Below are positions 42,491 to 51,606 of a stretch of DNA of 64,000 nucleotides, one piece after another (positions within the stretch are counted from its first letter, which is position 1; the number at the start of each line of letters is the position of its first letter). The stretch spans positions 11,591-75,590 of the forward strand of contig CAZUHP010000011.1 in assembly GCA_964620595.1 (NCBI GenBank), given 5' to 3'. The position numbers and the translations under genes were made by a program. Source of the stretch: Desulfocarbo sp964620595 (GTDB taxonomy: Bacteria > Desulfobacterota > Desulfarculia > Desulfarculales > Desulfarculaceae). The notes below the pieces were generated by a model. The model was not told where the DNA came from. It saw only the letters and a program-made list of their open reading frames with translations, and searched no databases.

Positions 42491-42575
42491 GCACACGGCC
42501 CTGCCTGGCGAGGGCAGGACCGCCCTTGCTTTTTGCGGGTCAATCGTCAAGATTAGGTGACCCGGAGTTACGCGG

Positions 42576-43154
42576 ATGAGCATGTACGCCCTGGAAATAC
42601 TGGGCCTGGCCGTGGCCCTGGGCTGCGACGCCTTTGCGGTGGGCCTGGCGGTGGGCACCACCTGCCACCAGCCGCGCCAGGTGTTCCGCCTCTCCTTTCA
42701 CTTCGGCTTCTTCCAGTTCGCCATGCCCCTGGGGGGCTGGGCCCTGGGACGGGCGGTGGTGGACTTCACCCAACATTGGGCGCCCTGGCTGGCCTTTGGG
42801 GTGCTCATCTTCTTGGGCGGCAAGATGATCTACGAAAGCCTCTGGGACAGGAGGGGCGACGGGGGCGGGGGGGATGGGGAAAAATCCGCCGCCCCGGCAG
42901 ACCCCACCCGGGGCCTCAGCCTGGTGGTGCTGTCAGTGGCCACCAGCATCGACGCCCTGGGGGTGGGCTTCAGCCTGGCCATCATGGGCGGCAGCGTCTT
43001 CTGGCCGGCGGTGGTCATCGGCCTGGTGGCCGGGGTCATGACCCTGGGCGCCATGAAGCTGGGCCGGGTGCTTTCGGCCCGCTTCGGCCGCCGCCTGGGC
43101 GCGGCCGGCGGGCTGATCCTGATCCTCCTCGCCTTCAAGTTGCTTTTGGGCTAG
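42576..43154 (+). CDS. mntP: MntP-type manganese efflux pump
   Basis: A 192-residue membrane protein with six helices. Both conserved Asp motifs of the family are present: ALGCDAFAVGLAVG in helix 1 and SVATSIDALGVGFSLA in helix 4. It exports Mn2+ and protects from manganese excess. The central cytoplasmic loop (WDRRGDGGGGDGEKSA) includes an Asp/Gly stretch encoded by a G-rich repeat at about 42851-42878. A yybP-ykoY Mn riboswitch, common before mntP, was not recognised in the leader. Its 3' end overlaps the convergent HAD gene by 4 bases. Confidence 0.92.
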   Translation: MSMYALEILGLAVALGCDAFAVGLAVGTTCHQPRQVFRLSFHFGFFQFAMPLGGWALGRAVVDFTQHWAPWLAFGVLIFLGGKMIYESLWDRRGDGGGGDGEKSAAPADPTRGLSLVVLSVATSIDALGVGFSLAIMGGSVFWPAVVIGLVAGVMTLGAMKLGRVLSARFGRRLGAAGGLILILLAFKLLLG

Positions 43155-43786
43155 CCGGCCGCGGCCAACTCCTCCAACAGGCCAGAGGCATCGGGCAGCA
43201 CCAGGGCCGCGCCGGCCCGGCGCAGGTCCTGGGCGCTCATGCGGCCGGAGGCCACGCCCACCGCCCGGCAGCCGGCGGCCAGGGCCGCGGACACGTCCAG
43301 GGGGTGGTCGCCCACCACCACCGCCCGGGCCGGCTCCACCGCCAGGGCCTGGCAGGCGGCCAGCAGGTGGTCCGGGTGGGGCTTGGGCCGGGCCACCGCC
43401 TCCCGGGGCAGAAAGGCCTGGCATTCGCTTTCGATCTCGGGAAACACGGTGCGGATGGCCGGGCCGCAATTGCGGCTGATTATGGCCAGGCCGTAGCCTT
43501 GGCCGCGGGCGCGGCTGAGCAGGCCGCGGGTGTAGGGGAACAGGCGTCCCCGCCGGGCCGCCTCCAGCTCGGCCCGCTGGATGATCTCCAGGGCCTGGGC
43601 GGCGAACCCAGCGCCCAGCTCCCGGGCCAGGGCCTCCACCTCCTCCAGGAGATAGCCCTCCGGCCAGGCGCCGGCATGGCCCCGCTCCCGGGCCAGGGCG
43701 TGCACCCGCTCCCGCAGCACGGCGAAGTCTATGTTCAATTCGGCCAGGGTGCCGTCGAAGTCGAAGATGATGGCGGCTGGCTTCAT
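43151..43786 (-). CDS. HAD-superfamily hydrolase (phosphoglycolate-phosphatase-like)
   Basis: A 211-residue HAD phosphatase. Motif I is IIFDFDGTLAELN, motif II is LAIISRNCG, motif III is the Lys in VARPKPHPDHL and motif IV is VVVGDHPLDVSAA. A helical cap lies between motifs I and II. The ATG at 43786 sits directly before the first strand; an upstream start would add a hydrophobic-looking leader. Substrate not determinable. Confidence 0.88.
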   Translation of the reverse strand: MKPAAIIFDFDGTLAELNIDFAVLRERVHALARERGHAGAWPEGYLLEEVEALARELGAGFAAQALEIIQRAELEAARRGRLFPYTRGLLSRARGQGYGLAIISRNCGPAIRTVFPEIESECQAFLPREAVARPKPHPDHLLAACQALAVEPARAVVVGDHPLDVSAALAAGCRAVGVASGRMSAQDLRRAGAALVLPDASGLLEELAAAG

Positions 43787-43919
43787 GGGGCCCTTGAACG
43801 GCAAAAAGAGGGTCGGCAGGGGGCCGGCCGCTCCCATCCCCCCAGGGATGACAGCAGCCGGCCCCCATGCCTGGGGGGGCTTGGTCAGGGGGCCTGGGCG
43901 GCCCCGGGCTGGGGGAGGG

Positions 43920-44168
43920 TTATTCCTCCTCCTCGGCTTCGCGCTTGATGGCGCGGTATGTCTCCCGGTCGCTTATCTTGCGGGCCGCGGCCTCGCAGGC
44001 ATCCTCGGGGGTGAGGTGTATCTCACCACACTCGGGGCAGGCCAGCTCCGCGTTCGGTCCCAGGGTGCGGGAGCGGATCTCGTCCACGGTCATGTGATCC
44101 ACCGCTCCGCACTTGGTGTCCACCCGCTCCACGCGCACCTTGGTGCGTTCTTTCTTTTCTGCAGCCAT
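43920..44168 (-). CDS. Small Cys-containing protein at the end of the mvh/hdr operon, function unknown
   Basis: An 82-residue, highly charged soluble protein. It has three cysteines: one at TKCGAVD and a CPEC pair followed by GEIH, so a zinc or iron site is possible. The C-terminus is an acidic helix. The ATG at 44168 follows GGAGAG and lies 51 bases beyond the true end of mvhA, so it is very probably the last gene of this operon. It may help assemble or tune the hydrogenase, but that is inferred from position only. Confidence 0.7.
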   Translation of the reverse strand: MAAEKKERTKVRVERVDTKCGAVDHMTVDEIRSRTLGPNAELACPECGEIHLTPEDACEAAARKISDRETYRAIKREAEEEE

Positions 44169-44219
44169 CTTGCTCTCTCCAGAGTCGGCTGGCGCGCCAG
44201 GCTCCGGCACTCGGAGGCT

Positions 44220-45674
44220 TCAGGAGCCGGCCGGAGCGCCGCCGATCATACGGCCCTTGGCGTCGTACACCTCGATGTCCACTACGCGGCCGCCGTCCAG
44301 GCGGTGAGTCGCGCAGCTCAGTCACGGGTCGTAACAGCGGACGGCCATCTCCACCTTGTTGAGGGCCTCCTCGCTGACCGCGCCGTCTTTTATAACATCC
44401 AGCGCCGCCCGGCGCACGCTCATATTCATGGGCGCCAGGTTGTGGGTGGTGCCCACGATGAGGTTGGCTTTGGCGATGCACCCGTCCTGGTCGGTGGTGT
44501 AGTCGTGGATCAGGGTGCCCCGCGGCGCCTCCACGCAGCCCACCCCGCGGCCGTCCTTGGGCTCCACCGGCCGGCGCACCTCGGGGTCGGTTATCTCCGG
44601 GTCGGCGAGCAGCTCCTTCACCCGCTCGCAGGCGTACACCAGCTCGATGAGCCGGGCCCAGTGGTAGAGGGTGGTGCTCTGGGCCGGCCGGCCGAAGCGC
44701 TCGCGGAACTCCTCCAGCTCGGCCTGGGCCAGGGGGGTGCTTATCTTGTCGCACACGTTGATGCGGGCCAGGGTGTTGGCCCGGTAGATGCCCTTGGGCG
44801 CCTCCAGGTCCATGGAGAACCCCTCGTCCCAGGCGCGGGCATAGGGGAACTTGCCATAGGACCAGGGCTCCACGTGCTCGCCCAAAAAGTCCACGTACTG
44901 GTCGCAGGCGAAGTCCAGGTAGGATCCGTCGGGCTTCATGAGCCGCAGGGCGCCCTCGAAGAAGTTGAGCGAGCCGTCCGCCGGGTCCACGGTGCCCAGA
45001 AAGCCGGTGGTGATCTGGCCCAGGTTCACCGCATCCTCGTCCAGTTGGTAGAACACGTTCTCCTTGGCGTAGCTCATGCAGAACTTGGCGAACTCGAGCT
45101 GCTCCTCGGCCCCGGCCAGGAGTTCCTGGCGCTCGCTCTCGCTCATGGGCTTGGCAAAGCCGCCGGGCACCATGGCCACCGGGTGGATCACCTTGCCCGC
45201 GAAGCGCTCCAGCATCATCTGGCCCGCCTGGCGCATCTTGACCACCTGGGTGGCCAGCTCGGGCGCGGCCTCGATGATGCCCAGGACGTTACGCACCTTG
45301 TAGTCCGCGCCGACGCCGATGACGAAATCCGGCGCGGCCAGGAAGAAGAAGTGCAGTATCTTGTCGTTGATGTGGGCCATGACCTGCATCAGCTCGCGGA
45401 GCTTCTTGCCGGCCGGGGGCACCTCGGCCCCGAAGCAGGCGTCCACCGCCTTGTTGGAGGCGGTGTGGTGCATCCAGGGGCAGATGCCGCAGATGCGGTT
45501 CACGATGCGGGGCACCTCCTCGGCGGGGCGGCCCTCGATGAACTTCTCGAAGCCGCGCATGGCCATGACGTGCAGCTTGCTGTCCGCCACCCGGCCCTGG
45601 TCGTCGAGCTGGATGGTGATGCGCGCGTGGCCCTCGATGCGGGTCACCGGCTGTATGTTGATGGTCTTTGCCAT
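44220..45674 (-). CDS. mvhA: MvhA, [NiFeSe]-hydrogenase large subunit with selenocysteine
   Basis: Catalytic subunit of a group 3 (F420-non-reducing) hydrogenase, 484 residues when the in-frame UGA at 44322-44324 is read as selenocysteine (residue 451). The N-terminal nickel motif is RICGICPWMHHTA. The C-terminal one reads DPULSCATH, where U replaces the first Cys of the canonical DPCxxCxxH. After the His follow 25 residues ending IGGAPAGS, the peptide normally removed by a maturation protease, and one is encoded at 51603-52088. The ATG at 45674 is preferred to a GTG nine bases upstream because that GTG is part of a strong ribosome site. If UGA were a stop, the protein would lose two nickel ligands and be inactive. 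Confidence 0.92.
44290..44304 (-). promoter_or_regulatory. Candidate SECIS hairpin of mvhA
   Basis: A 5-bp stem CCGCC/GGCGG with apical loop TGGAC, starting 17 nt after the UGA. Bacterial SECIS elements lie in the coding region at this distance. The mvhD hairpin has the same loop. Confidence 0.65.
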
Positions 45675-45686
45675 AGGGATCACCCC

Positions 45687-46625
45687 CTATTTGGACCCGG
45701 CCCGGGGGCGCAGGCGGCCGTGGGCGCCGGAAAAGCGCAGCAGGCCGGTGCGGTCGGGCACGGTCTTGATGTCAATGCCGTTGCTGGCCAGGGCGTTCAG
45801 CATGTCCAGCATCTGGTTGCCGTTCTGCTGCACCGGGCCGTAGCAGCCCCGGCAGGGCACCCGGGCGCTGATGCAGCGGGGGGCCTGGCCCGCGGCCCCG
45901 GCGCAGCCGGCCCGGGTCACCGGGCCCATGCACAAGAGCCCCTGCTCCAGCAGGCAGCGCATCTCGCTGAGGGGCCTTTCCGGGTCGTACTGGGCGTTGT
46001 CCAGGAAGCGCCGGATGGTCCTCACCTGGCCCTTGCCCTCGCGGATGGTGGGGCAGGTGTCGCACACGCTCTTTTGGGGCAGCACCGGCTCGCGCCCCTC
46101 CAACAGCGCCACCAGAGCCTCGGCGATGTGGTCCGGGTGGGGCGGGCAGCCCGGCAGGTACAGGTCCACCTTCACCTTCTCGTCCAGGGCGTAGACCCGC
46201 TCCAGAAGGGGAGGGATGGTTTCGGCGGGGTCGTCGGCCGGGTCGGTGGTCTCGCAGCCCCGGTAGTAGCGCTCCATGAGTTCGGCATTGGTAGTCCCGT
46301 TGATGAGGGCCGGGATGCCGCCGTGGGTGGCGCAGGTGCCCAGGGCGATGAGCACCTGGCAGCGCCGGCGCATGGCCTCCAGCACCTCCAGATGCTCGGC
46401 GTTGCGCACTCCCCCGCTGACGATGCCCACCGTGGCCTCGGGGATGTCCACCTCCCGCAGGTCGCCGTCGCCCAACTGGCCGTAGTACTTGTGGTCCATG
46501 AGCACCGGGATGTGCACGAACTCCAGTTGGGGCAGCACTTCCAAGAGGGTCTCGCCCAGGTTCAGGATGGCGATCTCGCAGCCCGAGCAGGAGCCCAGCC
46601 ACTCCTCTGCAACCTTCACCGGCAT
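45687..46625 (-). CDS. mvhG: MvhG, hydrogenase small subunit
   Basis: The 312-residue electron-transfer subunit of the Mvh-type hydrogenase. Proximal-cluster cysteines appear in EEWLGSCSGCEIAILNLG and ALGTCATHGGIPA, and further cluster cysteines lie in LPGCPPHPDHI, VCDTCPTIREG, LLCMGPVTRAGC and RVPCRGCYGPV. No Tat signal is present, so the enzyme is cytoplasmic, as expected for group 3. Its ATG overlaps the mvhD stop by one base, and mvhA follows after 12 bases. Confidence 0.95.
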   Translation of the reverse strand: MPVKVAEEWLGSCSGCEIAILNLGETLLEVLPQLEFVHIPVLMDHKYYGQLGDGDLREVDIPEATVGIVSGGVRNAEHLEVLEAMRRRCQVLIALGTCATHGGIPALINGTTNAELMERYYRGCETTDPADDPAETIPPLLERVYALDEKVKVDLYLPGCPPHPDHIAEALVALLEGREPVLPQKSVCDTCPTIREGKGQVRTIRRFLDNAQYDPERPLSEMRCLLEQGLLCMGPVTRAGCAGAAGQAPRCISARVPCRGCYGPVQQNGNQMLDMLNALASNGIDIKTVPDRTGLLRFSGAHGRLRPRAGSK

Positions 46626-47062
46626 CAGGCCACCTCCTCTTCGGCGGCCGGCGCGGCCGGCCGGTAAGGGTTGGGCCCCAGCTTGCGCACGGTCTCGGTC
46701 ATCTCGGTGACCGCGGCCACGAAGCGGTCGGCCTCGGCCGAGGAGCACCACACCAGCCGGAAGCGCTCGGGCTCCAGGCCGTAGGCCTCCATCAAGTCCT
46801 CCACCACCGCCAGCCTTGCTTCTGCCTTCTTATTACCGTCCAGGTAATGACACTCGCCGATGTGTCACCCCATGACCATGACGCCGTCGGCGCCCTTGGT
46901 GAAGGCCTCCATCACCAGGTTGGGGTGCACCATGCCCGAGCACATCACCCGCACGATACGCAGGTTGGGCGGGTACTGCATGCGGGAGGTGCCGGCCAGG
47001 TCCGCCGCGGCGTAGGAGCACCAGTTGCAGTTGAAGGCCAGTATCTTGGGTTCGAATGACAT
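46625..47062 (-). CDS. mvhD: MvhD, hydrogenase-Hdr linker protein with selenocysteine
   Basis: A 145-residue [2Fe-2S] protein that passes electrons from the hydrogenase to HdrA. The start ILAFNCNWCSYAAADLAGTS and the IVRVMCSGMV segment are typical. The UGA at 46865-46867 lies in VMVMGUHIGECHYLDGNKKA, where the family has GCHIGDCHY, so it should encode selenocysteine (residue 66). Downstream sequence continues in the same frame with full MvhD similarity (LVWCSSAEADRFVAAV). A selenocysteine form (VhuD) is known in some methanogens. Confidence 0.93.
46832..46848 (-). promoter_or_regulatory. Candidate SECIS hairpin of mvhD
   Basis: A perfect 6-bp stem ATTACC/GGTAAT with loop TGGAC, beginning 16 nt after the UGA. 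The loop is identical to that of the mvhA hairpin although the stems differ in sequence. Confidence 0.7.
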
Positions 47063-47074
47063 GACAATACACTC

Positions 47075-50000
47075 CTAGGACAAGGCCGCCGCCACTTGGG
47101 AGGCCAGTTGTTCATAGGTGAAGCCGACCACCTCCACCCCGGCCTTGGGGCAGGTGGCCTGGCAGCAGCCGCAGCCCTTGCACTTGGCCGCCTCGATGAC
47201 CACCCGGCGCTTGCCCTCCTGGCCCTCCACCTCCTCCAGACTGATGGCCTGGTAGGGGCACACGTCCAGGCACAGGGCGCAGCCGTCGCAACGCTCGTCC
47301 ACCACCTGGGCCTTGATGGAATCCAGGTCGATGCGGCTCTTGGCCAGGATGGTGGCCGCCCGGGCCACCGCGGCCTGGGCCTGGGTGACCGTCTCTTCCA
47401 CCGGCTTGGGGTAGTGGGCCAGGCCGGCCAGGAACAGTCCGTCCGAGGCGAAGTCCACCGGCCTCAGCTTGGCGTGGGCCTCCTGCAGGAAGCCGTCCGC
47501 GTCCACCGGCAGCTTGTAGACCTGGGCCAGTTCCTTGTTGTGGTCGTTGGGCACGATGGCGGTAGCCAGGATCAACACGTCGGCCGGGATGCGGAAAGGC
47601 TCGTGCAGCACGTGGTCCCAGACCACCACCTCCACCATATCCGGGTCTTCCAGCTTCACCCGCGGCTTCTCGTGCATCTCGTAGTTGATGAAGATCACGC
47701 CCAGCTCCCGGGCCCGCTGGTAGAGGGCCTCCCGCTGGCCAAAGGTGCGCAGGTCGCGGTACAGGATGAACACCCGGCGGGAGGGGTCTTCTTCCTTCAG
47801 CTCGATGGCCGCCTGCACCGAGTGGGTGCAGCAGACCCGGGAGCAGTAGGGCCGCTCCGGCTCGCGGGAGCCCACGCACTGGATGAACACGAAGGTGTTG
47901 CCCCCCCGCACCCGGGGATCGCCCAGGGCGTGCAGCTTGTCGAACTCCAGGGCGGTGAACACCCGGCGGTGCTGGCCATAGCCGTACTCGGTGGGCTTAT
48001 AGGCCCGGCCGCCCACCGCCATGATGCCCACCCCGTGCTCCACCGTGGTCTCGCCGCCGGGGCCCTGGATGGTGGAGACGAAGTTGCCCACGAATCCCTC
48101 GGCCCGCACCACCCGGGAATTCAGGTGCACGGTGATGAGGGGGTGGCTGGTGACCTTGCGCATCAGCTTGTCCAGCCTGCCCTCCACCGGCTCGCCCCGC
48201 CAGGTCTGGAACAGGTGCCGCGCGGCGCCGCCCAACTGGCCGGTGGCCTCCACCAGGTGCACCGGGTAGCCCATCTTGGCCAGGCCGTGGGCGCAGGTGA
48301 GCCCGGCCATGCCGCCGCCCACCACCAGGGCGCTCTGGCTCACCCCCACGCTGAGCGGCGGGGCGGGGGCCAGAAGCGCCACCTTGGCCACGCTCATGCG
48401 CACCAGGTCCTTGGCCTTGTCGGTGGCCTTGTCCGGTTCGCCCGCGTGCACCCAGGAGGCCTGGTTGCGGATGTTGGCCATGTCAAAGAGGTTCTCGTTG
48501 AGGCCCGACGCCTTGAGGGTCTCCTTGAACAGGGGCTCGTGGGTGCGCGGGGTGCAGGCCGCCACCACGATGCGGTTCAGGTTCTTCTCCTGGATGGTCT
48601 TCTTGATCAGCTCCTGGGTGTCCTGGGAGCAGGTGAACAGGTTGCGCTCCACGTGGGTCACGTAGGGGAGGCCCTTGGCATACTCGGCCACCGCCTCCAC
48701 GTCGATGACCCCGGCGATGTTGGAGCCGCAGTGGCACACGAACACGCCCACCCGGGGTTCCTCGCCGCTCACGTCGCGCTCGGGCGGGAACTGCTTTTCC
48801 TTGGTCAGGCTGTGCCGGGCCTTGGCCAGGGGCAGGGCCGCGGCCGCGGCCGCGGCCGAGGCCTCGGTCACCGACTGGGGTATGTCATGGGGCCCGGCAA
48901 AGGCGCCGGCCACCAGGATGCCGGGGCGGCCCTTGGCCTGCACCGGCTGGAAGCCGCTGCGCTGGGCGAATCCGTTCTGGTTGAGGCTCACCTGGCAACG
49001 GCCGGCCAGTTCCTTGGCCGCCGCCGAGGTCTCCAGGCCCACCGAGAGCACCACCAGGTCGAACTCGGCGCTGACCTGCTTGCCCCGGTCGTTGATGTAG
49101 CGCAGGTAGATGGTGCCGCTCTGGTCGGCCGGCTCCAGGGAATGCACCCGGCAGCGGTTGAAGCGGACTCCCGCCTCCTGGGCGCGCTGGTAGTAGCGCT
49201 CGAACTCCTTGCCGTGGGTGCGGATGTCCATGAAGAAGATGGTGGCCTCCAGGCCGGGCTCGTGGTCCTTGGCGATCACCGCCTCCTTGATGGCGTACAT
49301 GCAGCACACCCCGGAGCAGTAGGCGTGGCCCGCCTTGTTCAAGTCGCGGGAGCCCACGCACTGCAGGAAGGCGATGCGCCTCGCCGGCTTGCCGTCGCTG
49401 GGCCTGATCAAGTGGCCCTCGGTGGGGCCGGAGGCCGAAAGGTAGCGCTCCAGCTCCAGGGAGGTGATGACGTTGGGGAACAGGTCGTAACCCCAGGTGC
49501 GGATGCCCGAGGGATCAAAGGTCTGGAAGCCGGGGGTGAGGATCAAGGAACCCACCTGCACGGCCTTGTCCCGGGGCTTCTGGTCGAAGTCGATCGCGCC
49601 GGCCGGGCAGACCTTGGCGCAGGCACCGCACTTGCCCTTTTGCAGGTAGATGCAGTGGTCCGGGTCGATCTGGTATTTGAGGGGCACCGCCTGGGGGTAT
49701 TTCACGTAGATGGCCTTGCGCTTGCCGATGCCCTCGTTGTACTCGTCGTCAACCTTCTTGGGGCATTTGCGGGCGCACTCGCCGCAGGCGATGCATTTGT
49801 CCACGTCAACGTAACGAGGGTGCTCGCGCAGCTCAACCGTGAAGTTGCCGGGCGAACCGGAAACCGCCAGCACCTCGGTCAGGGTCATCAACTCTATATT
49901 CAAGTGCCGACCGCACTCGACCAACTTGGGCGAAATAATTCACATCGAGCAGTCGTTGGTCGGGAAGGTCTTGTCCAACTGGGCCATGGTGCCGCCGATG

Positions 50001-50119
50001 GCACCGCTGCGCTCCACCAGGTAGACATAGTAGCCGCTGTCGGCCAGGTCCAGGGCGGCCTGCATGCCGGCGATACCGCCGCCGACCACCATCACCGATC
50101 CGATCACATCCGAACTCAT
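47075..50119 (-). CDS. hdrA: HdrA, flavin-containing heterodisulfide reductase subunit with selenocysteine
   Basis: A long HdrA of 1014 residues. The N-terminus is an FAD-binding fold (VMVVGGGIAGMQAALDLADS). The UGA at 49940-49942 lies in TNDCSMUIISPKLVECGRH, where other HdrA proteins have Cys, so residue 60 should be selenocysteine. Two ferredoxin motifs follow (CIACGECARKCPKK, CGACAKVCPAGAI). A second HdrA-like module has VCHCGSNIAGVID and another GGGMAGLTCAHGLAKMG. The C-terminus adds a ferredoxin domain (CDGCALCLDVCPYQAI, CKGCGCCQATCPKAG). The flavin is the expected site of electron bifurcation between ferredoxin and the disulfide side. The ATG overlaps the upstream gene's stop by 4 bases. 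Confidence 0.94.
49901..49928 (-). promoter_or_regulatory. Candidate SECIS hairpin of hdrA
   Basis: Outer stem CAAGT/ACTTG (5 bp) and inner CGA/TCG with a GTGCGG loop and an internal bulge, starting 11 nt after the UGA. It is less regular than the mvhA and mvhD hairpins. Confidence 0.4.
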
Positions 50120-51606
50120 ATCGCCTGCTCCTTATCGTTCTCCTGGAGGTTCCGCTTCTGGCCGGGCAGGACCAGGGAATCCGCCACCAGCTCCCAGAGG
50201 TACTCCACCTCCACGTCCAGGTTGTACTCCTTGGTGAGGCTCTTCATGATCTGGTCCCGGCAGTTGTGGCAGGGGGTGATGACCATTTCAGCGCCGGTAC
50301 GCTCTATCTGCCGGGCCTTGATACGGCCGTAGAACACCCGCTCCTCGTGGAAGCTCATGGCCCAGGCCCCGCCGCCGGCGCCACAACAATAGTTGGCCTC
50401 GTGGCTGGGATACATCTCCACGAAGTTGGGCGCGCACTGGCGGGCCACCCAGCGGCCCTGTTCGCCGTAGCCCTGGCCAAAGGCCTTTAGCGACTTGCGG
50501 GTGTAGTTGCAGGGGTCATGGTAGGTGGTGAGCATCTGGTGCAAGGCCGGGTCCACCTGGATGCGCCCTTCCCGCAGGTATCGCTCCAGAAGCTCAATGA
50601 CGTTGATGACCTCGAAGTTCTTCAGGTCCTCGGCGAACCACTTTTGCAGACCAAGCCTGGTCGCGTAGTAGGCGTGGCCTCACTCTGGTAGGAGCAGGGT
50701 CTTGCACTCCAGGCGGTACATGTTTTCCACGATGCGGCCCACCAGGGTCTTCATGGACTCGTCATCACCGGTGAACAACGCCCAGTTGACCCCCTCCCAA
50801 TACTCCGAGGGAATGGTCCAGTCCTCGCCGGCGGCATAGAAGATCTTCCACCAGAACTTCATGTCGTCCGGCTCGCCGAAGGGCTCCTTGGAGTTGATGG
50901 TGACCATGATGTTGGCGCCCCGCTTGTCCACCGGCACCTGGAAGCCCGGGCAGCCCTCCTCGGCCAGCTCCTCGCCCAAATCCTCCAGGAGGAACAGGAA
51001 GTCCTCCTTGGGGATGCCCAGGTTGTTGCCCCGCTCCAGGTCCATGAGCACGCCCTTGTGCATGGGGCTGGGCACCTTGTCCCGGTCGCGCAGGCCGCGC
51101 ACCTTGCGGAACATGGCCACGATCTCCACGTTCATGGGGCAGGCCTCCTCGCACTTGCCGCACAGGGTGCATTTCCAGGGCCACTGGGACTCGATGAGCT
51201 TGTCCTCCAGCCCCAGCACCACCATGCGGATGGCCTTGCGCGGGTCCAGGCCGTCCACCCCGCTGATGGGGCAGGCGCTGGCGCAGGAGCCGCAGGTCAG
51301 GCACACGTCGGCCCACTGGGGGTTGGGGCGCAGGCGCTCGGTGCGCTGGCCCAGCTCCCTGAGGGGCACGTTAAGGCCGTTGGCCTTGCCGGCCAGGGCC
51401 TCGGCCGACAGGCGGCGGTGCTGGATGGCGCTGGGGTCCAGGCCGTACTCGTGGCAGATGCGGTTGAACTCCTCCTCGGACAGGAGGATGCCCTTGCCCG
51501 GGGCCGGCGAGGCCTCCAGCTTGGCGGAGTTGATCCAGTTGCGGATCGTGTTGCGGTGCACGCCCAGCTTGCGGGCGAGTTCTGATACCTTCACCTGATA
51601 TTTCAT
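50116..51606 (-). CDS. HdrC-HdrB fusion with N-terminal helix-turn-helix and selenocysteine
   Basis: A 496-residue protein when the UGA at 50680-50682 is read as selenocysteine (residue 309). Residues 1-60 look like a MerR/excisionase-type HTH (VKVSELARKLGVHRNTIRNW). Then come the HdrC-like ferredoxin motifs CLTCGSCASACP and CTLCGKCEEACPMN (about 102-155). The C-terminal half is HdrB/HdrD-like: LLLPEUGHAYYA (Cys in relatives: PECGHA), then one complete CCG set (YHDPCNY, YCCGAGGGAWA, TPCHNC) for a non-cubane cluster; the first CCG set is degenerate. It should be the disulfide-reducing part of the complex. The ATG overlaps the protease stop, which supports the HTH being part of the protein. Confidence 0.85.
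50646..50664 (-). promoter_or_regulatory. Candidate SECIS hairpin of the hdrCB gene
   Basis: A stem of seven pairs with one bulged U and a GGCT loop, starting 15 nt after the UGA. A single bulged U in the upper stem and a GG-containing loop are features also of the E. coli fdhF SECIS. Confidence 0.6.

Noticed and set aside
42491..42575. yybP-ykoY manganese riboswitch in front of mntP
   Set aside because: The leader is short and I could not find the conserved riboswitch core; only a small hairpin (CCTGCC/GGCAGG) is visible.
47045..47062. GGTTCGAAT resembling a tRNA T-loop
   Set aside because: It is the start of mvhD read in reverse; no cloverleaf or acceptor stem is found around it.
44322..50682. 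Reading the four UGA codons as real stops (broken genes)
   Set aside because: Four independent nonsense mutations all hitting a conserved Cys codon, with full-length conserved sequence after each, is far less likely than selenocysteine.
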